Shown one piece after another: positions 7,643 to 15,206 of a stretch of DNA of 19,085 bases. How positions within the stretch are numbered: the first letter of the stretch is position 1; each line of letters starts with the position of its first letter. This stretch comes from Rhodospirillales bacterium. GTDB lineage: Bacteria; Pseudomonadota; Alphaproteobacteria; Reyranellales; Reyranellaceae. Below the pieces are notes generated by a model. The model saw only the letters and a list, made by a program, of their open reading frames with translations. It ran no database searches and had not been told where the DNA came from. Location of the stretch: positions 1 through 19,085 of the forward strand of contig JABMNB010000298.1 of assembly GCA_013205335.1 (NCBI GenBank), given 5' to 3'. The translations under genes were made by a program, and so were the position numbers.

Positions 7643-8098
7643 ATGGATCTCATCCTCGGCCCCCTCGTCCTTGGTCATGCAGGCCTGTTCGCCGCAGCCT
7701 TCCTGGCCGCCACGGTCTTTCCGTTCCAGTCCGAACTGGTGCTGGTCGGGCTGTTGGTCGCCGAGCCGGCTCATTGGGCGACGCTGCTGGTCGCGGCCAG
7801 TGTCGGCAACACGCTGGGATCGGTGGTCAACTGGGGACTGGGACGCCTGATTATCCGTTTCGGCAACCGGCGCTGGTTCCCGGTGAGGCCACGCGACTAT
7901 GAGCGGGTCGAGCGCTGGTATGCCCGCTGGGGTGTGTGGTCTTTGCTGTTCGCGTGGCTGCCGTTCGGTGGGGACGCCCTCACCGTGGTGGCCGGCGTGC
8001 TGCGCACGCCATTGCTGCCGTTCATCGTGCTGGTCGCGATCGGCAAGACGGCGCGCTATGCGCTCCTGGTCGCGGCAACCCTGGGCTGGCTCGCCTAG
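7643..8098 (+). CDS. YqaA-family inner-membrane protein (SNARE-associated/DedA-related)
   Basis: A 151-residue polytopic membrane protein. The N-terminal half has FAAAFLAATVFPFQSELVLVG, followed by a second hydrophobic stretch with SVGNTLGSVVNWGLGR. A charged loop (residues ~70-92, RRWFPVRPRDYERVERWYARWG) precedes SLLFAWLPFGGDALTVVAGVL, whose P-F-GGDALTVVAG wording is diagnostic of the YqaA branch of the DedA/VTT superfamily. Superfamily members flip lipids or maintain membrane homeostasis, but YqaA itself is poorly characterised, so no reaction is assigned. AGGA lies eight bases before the ATG. It ends 63 bases before the importer operon, but a separate sigma-54-type promoter in that gap argues that the operon does not depend on it. 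Confidence 0.85.
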   Translation: MDLILGPLVLGHAGLFAAAFLAATVFPFQSELVLVGLLVAEPAHWATLLVAASVGNTLGSVVNWGLGRLIIRFGNRRWFPVRPRDYERVERWYARWGVWSLLFAWLPFGGDALTVVAGVLRTPLLPFIVLVAIGKTARYALLVAATLGWLA

Positions 8099-8109
8099 CA
8101 ACATTTGGC

Positions 8110-8125
8110 TGGCACCGGAATTGCT
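8110..8125 (+). promoter_or_regulatory. Sigma-54 (RpoN) -24/-12 promoter upstream of the importer/amidohydrolase operon
   Basis: The sequence TGGCACC-GGAA-TTGCT matches the consensus TGGCACG-N4-TTGCW with one mismatch (C for G at the seventh base), and is preceded by the preferred pyrimidine. The invariant GG (8111-8112) and GC (8123-8124) are separated by exactly ten bases, the spacing sigma-54 requires. Transcription would start near 8136, leaving a leader of about 26 bases that includes GGAGG at 8152-8156, five bases before the ATG at 8162. Such promoters need an enhancer-binding activator (NtrC-type or similar). I could not identify its binding site with confidence. Confidence 0.8.
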
Positions 8126-8161
8126 AGTGTCGAAGTGCTCGACACGGGCAGGGAGGTACTC

Positions 8162-9160
8162 ATGCAATCATCATCGTTCAGCCGACGCGCGGGACTGACG
8201 GCACTCGCATTGACGCTGATGTCCGCAGCGCCGGCGCTGGCGCAGGACAAGGTCCGCTTTCAAACCGACTGGATTCCGTCAGGCGAGCACGCGATGTACT
8301 ACGGTGCCTGGAGCAAGGGCATTTACGCCAAGCACGGCATCGACATCACCATCACGCGCGGCTACGGCTCGGGCGACACCGTCACCAAAGTTGCTTCGGG
8401 CGCGGCCGACTTCGGCGTCGCCGACATTTCCGCGGTGATGACGGCGCGAGCCCGTACCAACGTGCCGGTCAAGACGATCGCCGTGCTCTACAACGAATCG
8501 CCGCACTCTCTCTTCGTGCTGAAGAGCTCGGGTATCACCAGCTTCAAGGGGCTGGAAGGCAAGAAGATCGGCGTCACGCCGGGCAACAGCCATCGCTTCT
8601 ACTTCCCGGAGGTCGCCAAGAAGGCGGGGACCGATCCGAACAAGCTGATCTGGACGAACATGGACGGAGCCGCCATGGCGGCCCAGCTCATCGCCAAGAA
8701 CATCGACGCGGCGCCGTTCTATTCGATCCACTACTATTACATCAACAAGGCTGCGGTGAAGGCGGGTCAGGAAATCCTGCCGCTGCCCTTCGTCGAGGTC
8801 GGTTTCAAGATCTACGCTGCGGGCCTCATCACCACCGACAAGATGATCCAGGACAAGCCGGATCTGGTGAAGCGCTTCCTCGCTGCAAGCAAGGAGGCGT
8901 TCGAGTGGGCCGCGGCCAATCCGGAGGAAGCCTGCAAACTCCATGTCACACGCTTCCCCGAAGTCGAACTGGACGACTGCATGGGCAGCATGAAGGCGGT
9001 GATGAAGTTCGTCTTCAACGACCACAGCAAGGAGTTCGGCTGGGGCAAGGAAAGCCCGGACCGTCTCAAGTTCTCCTGGGAGACCATCGCCACGGCCAAC
9101 GAGTTGAAGGCTGATTACGATTACAAGACGGCGATCGACACGAGCAAAGTCGCCAAGTGA
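8162..9160 (+). CDS. ABC transporter periplasmic binding protein (NMT1/THI5-like, SsuA/TauA class)
   Basis: A 332-residue secreted binding protein. The signal peptide is SFSRRAGLTALALTLMSAAP with cleavage after ALA27; the SRRAGL motif could direct it through the Tat system. The mature domain begins QDKVRFQTDWIPSGEHAMYY, the usual first strand of NMT1/THI5-like proteins (WIPxxxHAxYYxAxxKGIYAKHGIDI). SGAADFGVADISAVM and GKKIGVTPGNSHRFYFPEV follow as ligand-contact regions. The family binds pyrimidines (ThiY), sulfonates, taurine, nitrate and other small molecules. GGAGG at 8152-8156 supports the ATG at 8162 over an upstream frame start at 8105, which would also overlap the promoter. It is the first gene of an operon with its ATPase, permease and an amidohydrolase, suggesting a nitrogen-containing ligand. 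Confidence 0.93.
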   Translation: MQSSSFSRRAGLTALALTLMSAAPALAQDKVRFQTDWIPSGEHAMYYGAWSKGIYAKHGIDITITRGYGSGDTVTKVASGAADFGVADISAVMTARARTNVPVKTIAVLYNESPHSLFVLKSSGITSFKGLEGKKIGVTPGNSHRFYFPEVAKKAGTDPNKLIWTNMDGAAMAAQLIAKNIDAAPFYSIHYYYINKAAVKAGQEILPLPFVEVGFKIYAAGLITTDKMIQDKPDLVKRFLAASKEAFEWAAANPEEACKLHVTRFPEVELDDCMGSMKAVMKFVFNDHSKEFGWGKESPDRLKFSWETIATANELKADYDYKTAIDTSKVAK

Positions 9161-9170
9161 GGAGGCCGAA

Positions 9171-9953
9171 GTGATCTCGCTCAACCGGGTCACGCGCGTC
9201 TTCAACAGCCGTGACGGCGATCAGGTCACGGCGCTGCAGGACGTGTCGCTGGAAATCGGCCGCAACGAGTTCATCACGTTGGTGGGCCCTTCGGGTTGCG
9301 GCAAGTCCACCCTGTTGCGCATCGTGGCCGGCCTGATCCTGCCGACGGCAGGACGGGCCTCGATCGGGGGGGAGGAGATCACCGAGCCGCGGGCGGAAAC
9401 CGGAATTGTTTTCCAGGCGCCGACCCTGCTGCCGTGGGCCAGTGTGCTCGACAATGTACTGTTCCCGTTGCGCATGATGCATCGCATCGATTCGGGCAGT
9501 ACCGACAAGGCGATGGCCCTTCTGAAGCTGGTTGGTCTGAACGGCTTCGAGAGCAAGTCGCCCCGCGAGCTTTCGGGGGGCATGCAGCAGCGCGTCGCGA
9601 TCTGCCGCGCCCTGGTGCACGATCCCGACATCCTGCTCATGGACGAGCCGTTCGGGGCCCTCGACGCGCTGACGCGCGAGGAAATGACCATGGAGCTGCT
9701 GCGCATCTGGGGCGAGCGGCCCAAGACCGTCCTGTTCGTGACGCACTCGATCACGGAAGCCGTGGTGCTGGCCGACCGCGTGGTCGTGATGTCGCCACGA
9801 CCTGGCCGAATCGCCGAAATCATCGAGATCGGCTTGCCGCGCCCGCGCAGCTTCGAGAGCGAGGCCACGCCGGAATTTCACCAAGCCAGTCAGCACATCC
9901 GCCAACTCATTTTCGGGACTCGCCATGTCGGTTCAGGCCGCGCCGCCGCTTGA
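9171..9953 (+). CDS. ABC transporter ATP-binding protein (SsuB/TauB/NrtD class), GTG start
   Basis: A 260-residue ATPase that powers the importer encoded around it. All motifs are intact: Walker A GPSGCGKST (39-47), Q-loop Gln82 in IVFQAPTLLPW, signature LSGGMQQRVAI (134-144), Walker B ILLMDEPFGALD (154-165) and switch His192 in FVTHSITEAV. The LLPW after the Q-loop and MDEPFGALD are typical of the nitrate/sulfonate/taurine subfamily. It starts at a GTG ten bases after the binding-protein stop, with GGAGG at 9161-9165. Its 3' end overlaps the permease start by 29 bases, indicating translational coupling. Confidence 0.95.
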   Translation: MISLNRVTRVFNSRDGDQVTALQDVSLEIGRNEFITLVGPSGCGKSTLLRIVAGLILPTAGRASIGGEEITEPRAETGIVFQAPTLLPWASVLDNVLFPLRMMHRIDSGSTDKAMALLKLVGLNGFESKSPRELSGGMQQRVAICRALVHDPDILLMDEPFGALDALTREEMTMELLRIWGERPKTVLFVTHSITEAVVLADRVVVMSPRPGRIAEIIEIGLPRPRSFESEATPEFHQASQHIRQLIFGTRHVGSGRAAA

Positions 9954-10755
9954 GGAGCGGCAGAAGCCGCCCCGCCGCAGAAAGAGGAGTGCCGCACTCT
10001 ACGAGGTGGTGCTGCCGCTGATCGCCACCGCCTGCCTGTTCCTGCTGTGGGAAGGAGCCGTTCGCGCCTTCAATATCCCGGGGTATCTCCTGCCGGCGCC
10101 GACCGACATCTGGAAGGACACGATGGCCATCGGTCCCACCGTGGCCGGCCATACGATGGCGACCTTCAAGACGGTGATGCTGGGATTCGTGGCGTCGATC
10201 CTGATCAGCCTGCCTCTGGCCGTCGTACTGACCGCATCGCCCACCATTGCAGCGGCCGTCTATCCCTTTCTCGTGTGGACGCAGTCGATCCCCAAGGTGG
10301 CGCTGGCTCCAATCCTCGTGGTGCTGCTCGGAACCAACGAACTGCCGCGCATCGTCATCACCGTGCTGGTGGCCTTCTTCCCGCTGGTCATCTCGATCGC
10401 GACCGGGCTGCTCTCGGTACCGCCGGAGCTGATCGAACTCAGCCGCGCCTGCCGTGCCTCGAAGATGAGCGAGTTGCTGCGGATCAGGCTGCCTTACGCG
10501 ATCCCCTTCATCTTCGCCGGCCTCAAGGTGGCGATCTCCCTCGCGGTCGTCGGCGCAGTGGTGGCGGAGTTCGTGAATGCCGATGCCGGGCTGGGCTTCC
10601 TGATCCAGACCTCCACGGCGTTCTTCAAGGTGCCCGTGGCGTTCGGGGCGCTTATCATCCTGTCGGTGATGGGCGTCGTGCTGTTCCAGATCGTGGTGGC
10701 CGCCGAACGGGTCTTTTTTCCGTGGTCGAGCAGCAATACGACGCCGGGTACCTGA
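9925..10755 (+). CDS. ABC transporter permease (SsuC/TauC class)
   Basis: A 276-residue inner-membrane permease. A charged cytoplasmic N-terminus (EERQKPPRRRKRS) is followed by about six hydrophobic segments. The EAA loop is visible as ELSRACRASKMSELLRIRLPYA (around residues 172-193), which contacts the ATPase. LPAPTDIW near the first periplasmic loop is a hallmark of nitrate/sulfonate/pyrimidine-type permeases. The gene overlaps the ATPase by 29 bases and is followed 39 bases later by the amidohydrolase. It presumably acts as a homodimer, since no second permease is present. Confidence 0.94.
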   Translation: MSVQAAPPLEERQKPPRRRKRSAALYEVVLPLIATACLFLLWEGAVRAFNIPGYLLPAPTDIWKDTMAIGPTVAGHTMATFKTVMLGFVASILISLPLAVVLTASPTIAAAVYPFLVWTQSIPKVALAPILVVLLGTNELPRIVITVLVAFFPLVISIATGLLSVPPELIELSRACRASKMSELLRIRLPYAIPFIFAGLKVAISLAVVGAVVAEFVNADAGLGFLIQTSTAFFKVPVAFGALIILSVMGVVLFQIVVAAERVFFPWSSSNTTPGT

Positions 10756-10794
10756 TCGAGAGCAAGCAGGGCGAGCTTAAGGGGAGAGAGTGAC

Positions 10795-12321
10795 ATGGCG
10801 AAAGCGCCGATGACCGTTATTCGCGGCGGCCGAGTGGTCGACATCAAGGGCCATGCCGCGCCCAAGGCCGATATCCTGGTGAACGGCGACACGATCCTCG
10901 AGATCGGGGCGAAGGTTTCGGCGCCGGAGTCGGCGACGGTGATCGACGCCAGGGGCAAGCTTCTGCATCCCGGGCTGATCAACGGCCACACCCACAGCCA
11001 TGGCAATCTCGCCAAGGGCATGGTGGATGGCGTGACGCTGGAGTTGCTGCTGACTGCCAGCCCCTTCATGAGCGGCGCCCGCACTCTCGAGGACAAGTAC
11101 CTGTCGAGCCTGATCGGCGCGGCCGAGATGGTGATGAAGGGATGTACCGCGGCCTACGATCTCGCAGCCGAGTTCCCCATGCCGACGGCCGAAGGATTGG
11201 CGGCGATCGGGCAGGCTTATGCCGATGTGGGTATGCGCGCCATGCTGGCGCCGATGGTGGCCGACACCAGCTTCTTCCAGGCGATTCCCGGTCTGATGGA
11301 CCAGCTGCCTCCGTCGCTGCAGAAGGAAGTCGAGGCCTATCAATTCTCGCCCTACAAGGCCAGCGTGAAGCAGATGAAGAAGGCGCTGCACGGGTGGAAG
11401 CTCGACCGGCAGGGCGTGCATCTGGCGGTCGCGCCGACCATTCCGCATCACTGCAGCCGGGAATTCCTGCTGGCCTGCCTCAAGCTCGCCAAGGACTACG
11501 ATACGGGCCTGCACACCCATGTATCGGAATCCAAAGTTCAGGTGATCGCGGGCTACAGGCTCTATGGGACTTCGCTCACCGCCTACATGGATTCGCTGGG
11601 CCTGGTCGGGCCGAAGTTCACTGTGGCACATGGCGTCTGGCTCGACGGCGACGACATGAAGCTGCTGGGCGACAAGGGCGCCTCGGTCTCGCACAATCCG
11701 GGGTCCAACATGGTGCTGGGCAACGGAATCGCCGACATGCGCGGGATGCTGAACGCCAAGGTGAATGTCGGCATCGGCACCGACGGCGCCAGCTGCTCGG
11801 ACAACCAGAACATGTATGAGAACATGCGGCTGGCCTCGATGGTCTCCAAAGTGCAGGGGCCCGACAACCGCGAGTGGATCAAGACCGAGGAAGTGCTGCA
11901 GGCTGCAACGGCCGGCAGCGCCCGGGCGCTCGGCCTGGGCGACAAGATCGGCAAGCTGGAAGCGGGCTACAAGGCCGACATCGTGTTCCTGGACCTGGGC
12001 CACATCAACTGGATCCCGTTCAACGACCCTACCAACCAGATCGTACACACCGAGGACGGATCGGCCGTGCATTCGGTGATGATCGCCGGCCGCATGGTCC
12101 TCGAGGACCGCAAACTGCTGAACGTCGACATGGTACAGGTCGCCCGCCTCGCCGAGAAGGCTCGGGAGCGGCTGGCCAGGGGCCGCAAACCTGCAAAGGC
12201 GCTCTACGACAAGCTTGAGAAGGTGGTGAACACGTTCTGTCCGGGCCTGGCCAAGCAGCCGCTACACATCGACCGGTTCGGCGGAGGCCATCATCACGGC
12301 CACCACCCGCATCAACACTAG
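10795..12321 (+). CDS. Metal-dependent amidohydrolase/deaminase (TrzN/AtzA/SsnA-like) with His-rich tail
   Basis: A 508-residue cytosolic amidohydrolase. An N-terminal beta-sandwich strand (VIRGGRVVDIKGHAAP) and HPGLINGHTHSHGN lead into the TIM barrel. Metal ligands line up as His65, His67, His242, His279 and Asp330, with Glu245 in HTHVSES as the proton-shuttling acid; the spacing matches TrzN-type enzymes. The HPGLIN...GTDGASCSDNQNMYENMRLA wording belongs to the branch containing chlorotriazine hydrolases, guanine deaminase-like SsnA and methylthioadenosine/adenosylhomocysteine deaminases. Reactions remove an amino group or other leaving group from an N-heterocycle. The protein ends in an unusual His-rich tail, HHHGHHPHQH. 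GGGGAGAG precedes the ATG by a normal distance. Placement after an ABC importer suggests it acts on the imported compound. Substrate unknown. Confidence 0.9.
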   Translation: MAKAPMTVIRGGRVVDIKGHAAPKADILVNGDTILEIGAKVSAPESATVIDARGKLLHPGLINGHTHSHGNLAKGMVDGVTLELLLTASPFMSGARTLEDKYLSSLIGAAEMVMKGCTAAYDLAAEFPMPTAEGLAAIGQAYADVGMRAMLAPMVADTSFFQAIPGLMDQLPPSLQKEVEAYQFSPYKASVKQMKKALHGWKLDRQGVHLAVAPTIPHHCSREFLLACLKLAKDYDTGLHTHVSESKVQVIAGYRLYGTSLTAYMDSLGLVGPKFTVAHGVWLDGDDMKLLGDKGASVSHNPGSNMVLGNGIADMRGMLNAKVNVGIGTDGASCSDNQNMYENMRLASMVSKVQGPDNREWIKTEEVLQAATAGSARALGLGDKIGKLEAGYKADIVFLDLGHINWIPFNDPTNQIVHTEDGSAVHSVMIAGRMVLEDRKLLNVDMVQVARLAEKARERLARGRKPAKALYDKLEKVVNTFCPGLAKQPLHIDRFGGGHHHGHHPHQH

Positions 12322-12704
12322 TATCCCAGGCGCCAACCCTGCTGCATGTAACCGTGGCGGACGAGGCGCACGGCGACGATCCCGTTCAGCGCAAAGCCGC
12401 CGGCGACGGTGAGGAGCATGAGAATCATGCCTTCCAGCGAGGCGCTGAACAGGTGGACGATCAGGGTTAGGCCAAAGACGATGCCGCCGAGTATGACGAT
12501 CATGGCGATGAGATCGACGAGGGCCAAGGCATAGAGCCGCTTCGACAGCACGAACAGCGGACCGCTGAAAGCCGCCCAGAGATAGGACCACTGGTCGATG
12601 ACCATGAACTCATCGGTCTCGGCTTTGTCGAAGCGATAGGTCGGGAACAGTGCGTCTACGATCACAGGATTTTCAAAAGGTATCAGGGGAATATTGCAGC
12701 GCAA
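12318..12704 (-). CDS. Small membrane protein, DUF2628-like
   Basis: A hypothetical integral membrane protein of 128 residues. A polar N-terminus (FPTYRFDKAETDEFMVIDQW) is followed by SYLWAAFSGPLFVLSKRLYALAL. That pattern of a Trp/Phe/Gly/Pro motif and basic residues before the first helix is typical of DUF2628-type proteins, as is the ending RHGYMQQGW. Three hydrophobic stretches follow. The frame opens at a TTG at 12704; a GTG at 12665 is an alternative, and neither has a clear ribosome-binding site, so the start is uncertain. Its stop shares the bases CTAG with the stop of the convergent amidohydrolase gene. Function unknown. Confidence 0.6.
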   Translation of the reverse strand: MRCNIPLIPFENPVIVDALFPTYRFDKAETDEFMVIDQWSYLWAAFSGPLFVLSKRLYALALVDLIAMIVILGGIVFGLTLIVHLFSASLEGMILMLLTVAGGFALNGIVAVRLVRHGYMQQGWRLGY

Positions 12705-12744
12705 CTTATCACAGGCGATGCAAATGGACCAGTAACTGCCAAGC

Positions 12745-13314
12745 CTAGGCGGCGGTAACGCCTATCAGGCTGTCGTGCAACCAGAACATTGCGACATATG
12801 CTACCGTTCCGATCATCAAGACCAGGATATCGTTCTTCGACCAGGCGACGGGCGGGGCCCCGGCATCGCCCCTCCGCTTCACGGCAATGCGGTCATAAAC
12901 GGCCCATGCCAAGAGGCTCCCGAACAACAGCATCGAGCCCAGGTCGCCGTTCACCAGCAGATGGGAGAGCGCCCAGGCCTTGACCGCAACCAGCATGGGA
13001 TGCCGCAGCAGGGATTTGATCCGGCTTGGCGGCGCATAGGTCGCCACGAGGGCCACGAACGCAAACCACAGCAGAAAAAGCGCGATGGGGTGGAAAAGCG
13101 AGAAGGGCGGGTTCCATATCTGGATGTAGCCCGCGCTACGATATCTGCCAAAGCCGATGAAGATCAGGATCAACCCGGCCGCGGAAATCAGAGAGTAGAG
13201 GCCTTTGTAGCCGCCTTCGCCCAGGCGCCCGATCAAGGCGGCGCGAGTTCCCCGCAGGGTTGTAAGAAGATGAACGCCGAGGAAGAGGGCTAGACCCAGC
13301 ACCAGGAGTGACAT
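12745..13314 (-). CDS. NnrU-family membrane protein
   Basis: A 189-residue membrane protein of the NnrU family. It opens LVLGLALFLGVHLLTTLRGTRA. Other recognisable family features are the GYKGLYSLISAAGLILIFIGFG block, IKSLLRHPMLVAVKAWALSHLLVNGD (in NnrU: HPMLxAVxxWALAHLLxNGD) and WAVYDRIAVKRR. About five to six hydrophobic segments are present. NnrU was first described next to nitric-oxide reduction genes, and the family is related to isoprenylcysteine-methyltransferase-like membrane folds. No denitrification genes occur in this window, so a role in nitrogen-oxide metabolism cannot be assumed. The gene lies 40 bases upstream of the DUF2628-like gene on the same strand. No strong ribosome-binding site is visible. 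Confidence 0.88.
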   Translation of the reverse strand: MSLLVLGLALFLGVHLLTTLRGTRAALIGRLGEGGYKGLYSLISAAGLILIFIGFGRYRSAGYIQIWNPPFSLFHPIALFLLWFAFVALVATYAPPSRIKSLLRHPMLVAVKAWALSHLLVNGDLGSMLLFGSLLAWAVYDRIAVKRRGDAGAPPVAWSKNDILVLMIGTVAYVAMFWLHDSLIGVTAA

Positions 13315-13393
13315 GGGTTAACCATAGCACGGCATCGTTGCGCAGAGGACGCGAATGTCCGCCCCCGAGGGGCGGCGGCACGACGCCTCGTGT

Positions 13394-13687
13394 CTATCGC
13401 GTTTGCGTCACGATGCCGGTCGTGTCGACCGATACGGCGACCTCGACATCGTTCCTGGTGGCAGTTGCCTGCCCGGAACCGTCATCCTTGCGCTTGAGGT
13501 CCCTGATGCTGGTGTAGCCGCTGGCCTCGGTCTGTGTGCGCGCCGAAGTGGCGGTCTGGGCGCTGCCGGGCGTTCCGGCCGGCGGGGCAGCGGGCGTCGT
13601 GGAGACTCCTGTGATGGGCGGCATCTGGGCGGCCGCGATCGACGCAACAGCGATCAGGGTGGCGGCAATCGGCAGAATGAGTTTCAT
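13394..13687 (-). CDS. Small secreted protein of unknown function
   Basis: Not recognised as a characterised family. It encodes 97 residues: a clear signal peptide (LILPIAATLIAVASIAAA, cleavage near residue 20), then a Pro/Thr/Ala-rich linker (residues ~22-50), then a short domain from ASGYTSIRDLKRKDDGSG to VAVSVDTTGIVTQTR. The closing pattern (GYxxIxxL, DG, alternating hydrophobics, VDxxGxV) resembles a PepSY-like hairpin and is loosely similar to the C-terminus of the secreted protein at 3852-4226. A GAGG about nine bases before the ATG supports the start. Probably periplasmic. Confidence 0.6.
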   Translation of the reverse strand: MKLILPIAATLIAVASIAAAQMPPITGVSTTPAAPPAGTPGSAQTATSARTQTEASGYTSIRDLKRKDDGSGQATATRNDVEVAVSVDTTGIVTQTR

Positions 13688-13768
13688 CGGGACAATCCTC
13701 GTGTTGCGAATGTCCGGGGTTAATGCGGCAAGTCCGCCGACGTTGCAGGGAAGGGCGAAGAGCAGGTC

Positions 13769-14158
13769 TCAGGACAGGTCTTCCGTCGACACCTTCAGGG
13801 CGTAGTCCGGCGGGCAGCGCAGCATCTTCCGGAAGGTCTGGTCTATCAGGCAGGCAATCTCGGCGGGATCGTTTCCGCTCGTTCCGACGGTGGCGAAGGC
13901 GTTCGCGTCCCAGTCGACCAGGTCGAGCTGCAAATGACCCAGTGTTTCGAGGGCACCGCTCAATTCGAGGCGAGTGAGGGGATCCTCGACATAGGGATAG
14001 GGCGTGAGGCTGATGGACCCGGCCATCACCTGGATGGAGACGTCGAGCTCGTCGGTGTTCACGGTCTCGAGCGTGCAGCACAGCATGCCGCCCTCGTTCT
14101 TCTCCCCATAAATGTCGACAATGGCTGCCGTGATGCTGTTCATCTGCGGTTCAATCAT
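13769..14158 (-). CDS. Hypothetical soluble protein
   Basis: I do not recognise this protein. It has 129 residues and is acidic, with no signal peptide and no membrane segment. Notable features are a Cys pair in GGMLCCTLETVNTDELDVSI and a later Cys in IACLIDQ. The sequence reads as alternating strands with C-terminal helices (EIACLIDQTFRKMLRC), so it is likely a compact cytosolic domain. Starts at 14158 or 14143 (Met6) are both possible; GGGGCAG sits a few bases before the first. It is upstream of the small secreted protein on the same strand, with an 81-base gap. Codon usage and composition look like the neighbours. Confidence 0.5.
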   Translation of the reverse strand: MIEPQMNSITAAIVDIYGEKNEGGMLCCTLETVNTDELDVSIQVMAGSISLTPYPYVEDPLTRLELSGALETLGHLQLDLVDWDANAFATVGTSGNDPAEIACLIDQTFRKMLRCPPDYALKVSTEDLS

Positions 14159-14311
14159 GCATCTGCCCCGAATTTTGCGCCCAGTTCGTCACCGCGGCAT
14201 CATCAATCGTCCGCACACGGGAGAGACCGTGTTCGCCGTACCCCGTTCCACTTCCATGGTCGAGAGGCCGTCCAAAGGGGAGCGCCTCGCTTGTTTCGTC
14301 CACAGACGGGC

Positions 14312-15181
14312 GACGCTGGAGAGGCGCATTATATCGCCAACCCGTGGAGCGGCGGGCTGGCGCATATCGGAAAAGACGATAGCGTCGTCCTGGTGGGGAC
14401 GGGCCTGACGATGGTCGACGTCGTGCTCGACCTTCACTCGCGCGGACATCGCGGGAAGATCACGGCCATTTCCCGCCGAGGCTTCATGCCGTTGCCGCAT
14501 CGAGACGTGGCCCCGTATCAGGCTTTCCTCACACCGCAGTCTCTGCCGAAAACTGTCATGGCCCTGACACGCATGGTGCGTCGCGAAGTTGCCGCTGCGG
14601 CGGCAAAGGGCGTCGACTGGCGGGCGGTCCTCGATTCGATGCGTCCGCAGACGCAGGCACTATGGCGCGGTCTGCCCGTTGCCGAGCGGAAGCGCTTCCT
14701 GCGCCATGTGAGACCTTATTGGGAGGTGCATCGTCACCGGGTGGCGCAGCCCGTGGCCACCGAGATCGAGGAATTGCGGGGCACGGAGAATCTCGTCGTG
14801 ATGGCCGGCCGGTTGCAGAGCGTCGAGCTCGGCGCGGCGGGCGTGTCTCTGGTCGTGAAGGCGCGGGGCAACGAAGCCGTGCGTCGGATCGAAGGCACCT
14901 GGCTGGTCAACTGCTCCGGACCCCAACTCGACTACGACCGGATCAGCGATCCCCTGATACGGTCGTTGTTCGATGCCGGCCTGGCACGACCGGACGCTCT
15001 CTCGCTTGGCCTCGATCTCGGCGACGATTATCGCCTGATGAGCAGGGACGGCGTCGCATCCGACGTTCTCTTCGCCTTGGGGCCGCCGATCCGCGGCAAC
15101 CTGTGGGAAACGACGGCGGTGCCGGATATCCGCAAGCAATGCGAGGCGGTTGCCCGTCACCTGACGTCTTCGGCAACCTAA
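14312..15181 (+). pseudogene. 5'-truncated FAD/NAD(P)-binding protein
   Basis: The C-terminal ~290 residues of a flavoprotein of the FAD/NAD(P)-binding (NAD_binding_9/YdhS-like) type. Homology by eye begins around DAGEAHYIANPWSGGL and includes the second nucleotide-binding loop VVLVGTGLTMVDVVL, then AISRRGFMPLPHRD, the RPYWEVHRHRVAQPVATEIE region and WLVNCSGPQ near the end. Full-length relatives, as I know them, carry roughly 150-170 further N-terminal residues with the first GxGxxG FAD-binding fold. Those residues are absent in every frame upstream. The frame stays open to 13934 but there it reads antisense through the hypothetical gene and shows no family features. No frameshift or stop breaks the remaining part, so this looks like a clean 5' loss. 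An internal ATG at 14411 could give a shorter protein, but without FAD binding. The upstream limit is approximate. Confidence 0.7.
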
Positions 15182-15194
15182 CCCACGGGCCTCG

Positions 15195-15200
15195 GGAGGG
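15195..15200 (+). promoter_or_regulatory. Ribosome-binding site supporting the Nudix TTG start
   Basis: GGAGGG at 15195-15200 lies six bases before the TTG at 15207. No ATG at a suitable distance precedes the conserved N-terminus, so TTG is the likely initiator. Confidence 0.7.
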
Positions 15201-15206
15201 GCTGCC

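Noticed and set aside
7995..8009. Perfect inverted repeat GCGTGC-TGC-GCACGC about 100 bases upstream of the sigma-54 promoter, considered as an NtrC-type enhancer site
   Set aside because: It lies within the yqaA-like coding sequence, and its half-sites face the wrong way for the NtrC consensus (TGCAC...GTGCA); GC-rich codons explain it.
10777..12072. 431-codon open frame antisense to the amidohydrolase
   Set aside because: Covers a gene with complete catalytic motifs on the other strand and has no recognisable protein features.
13934..14311. Upstream part of the open frame containing the flavoprotein remnant, considered as its true N-terminus
   Set aside because: It reads antisense through the hypothetical gene at 13769-14158 and contains no GxGxxG or other flavoprotein motif.
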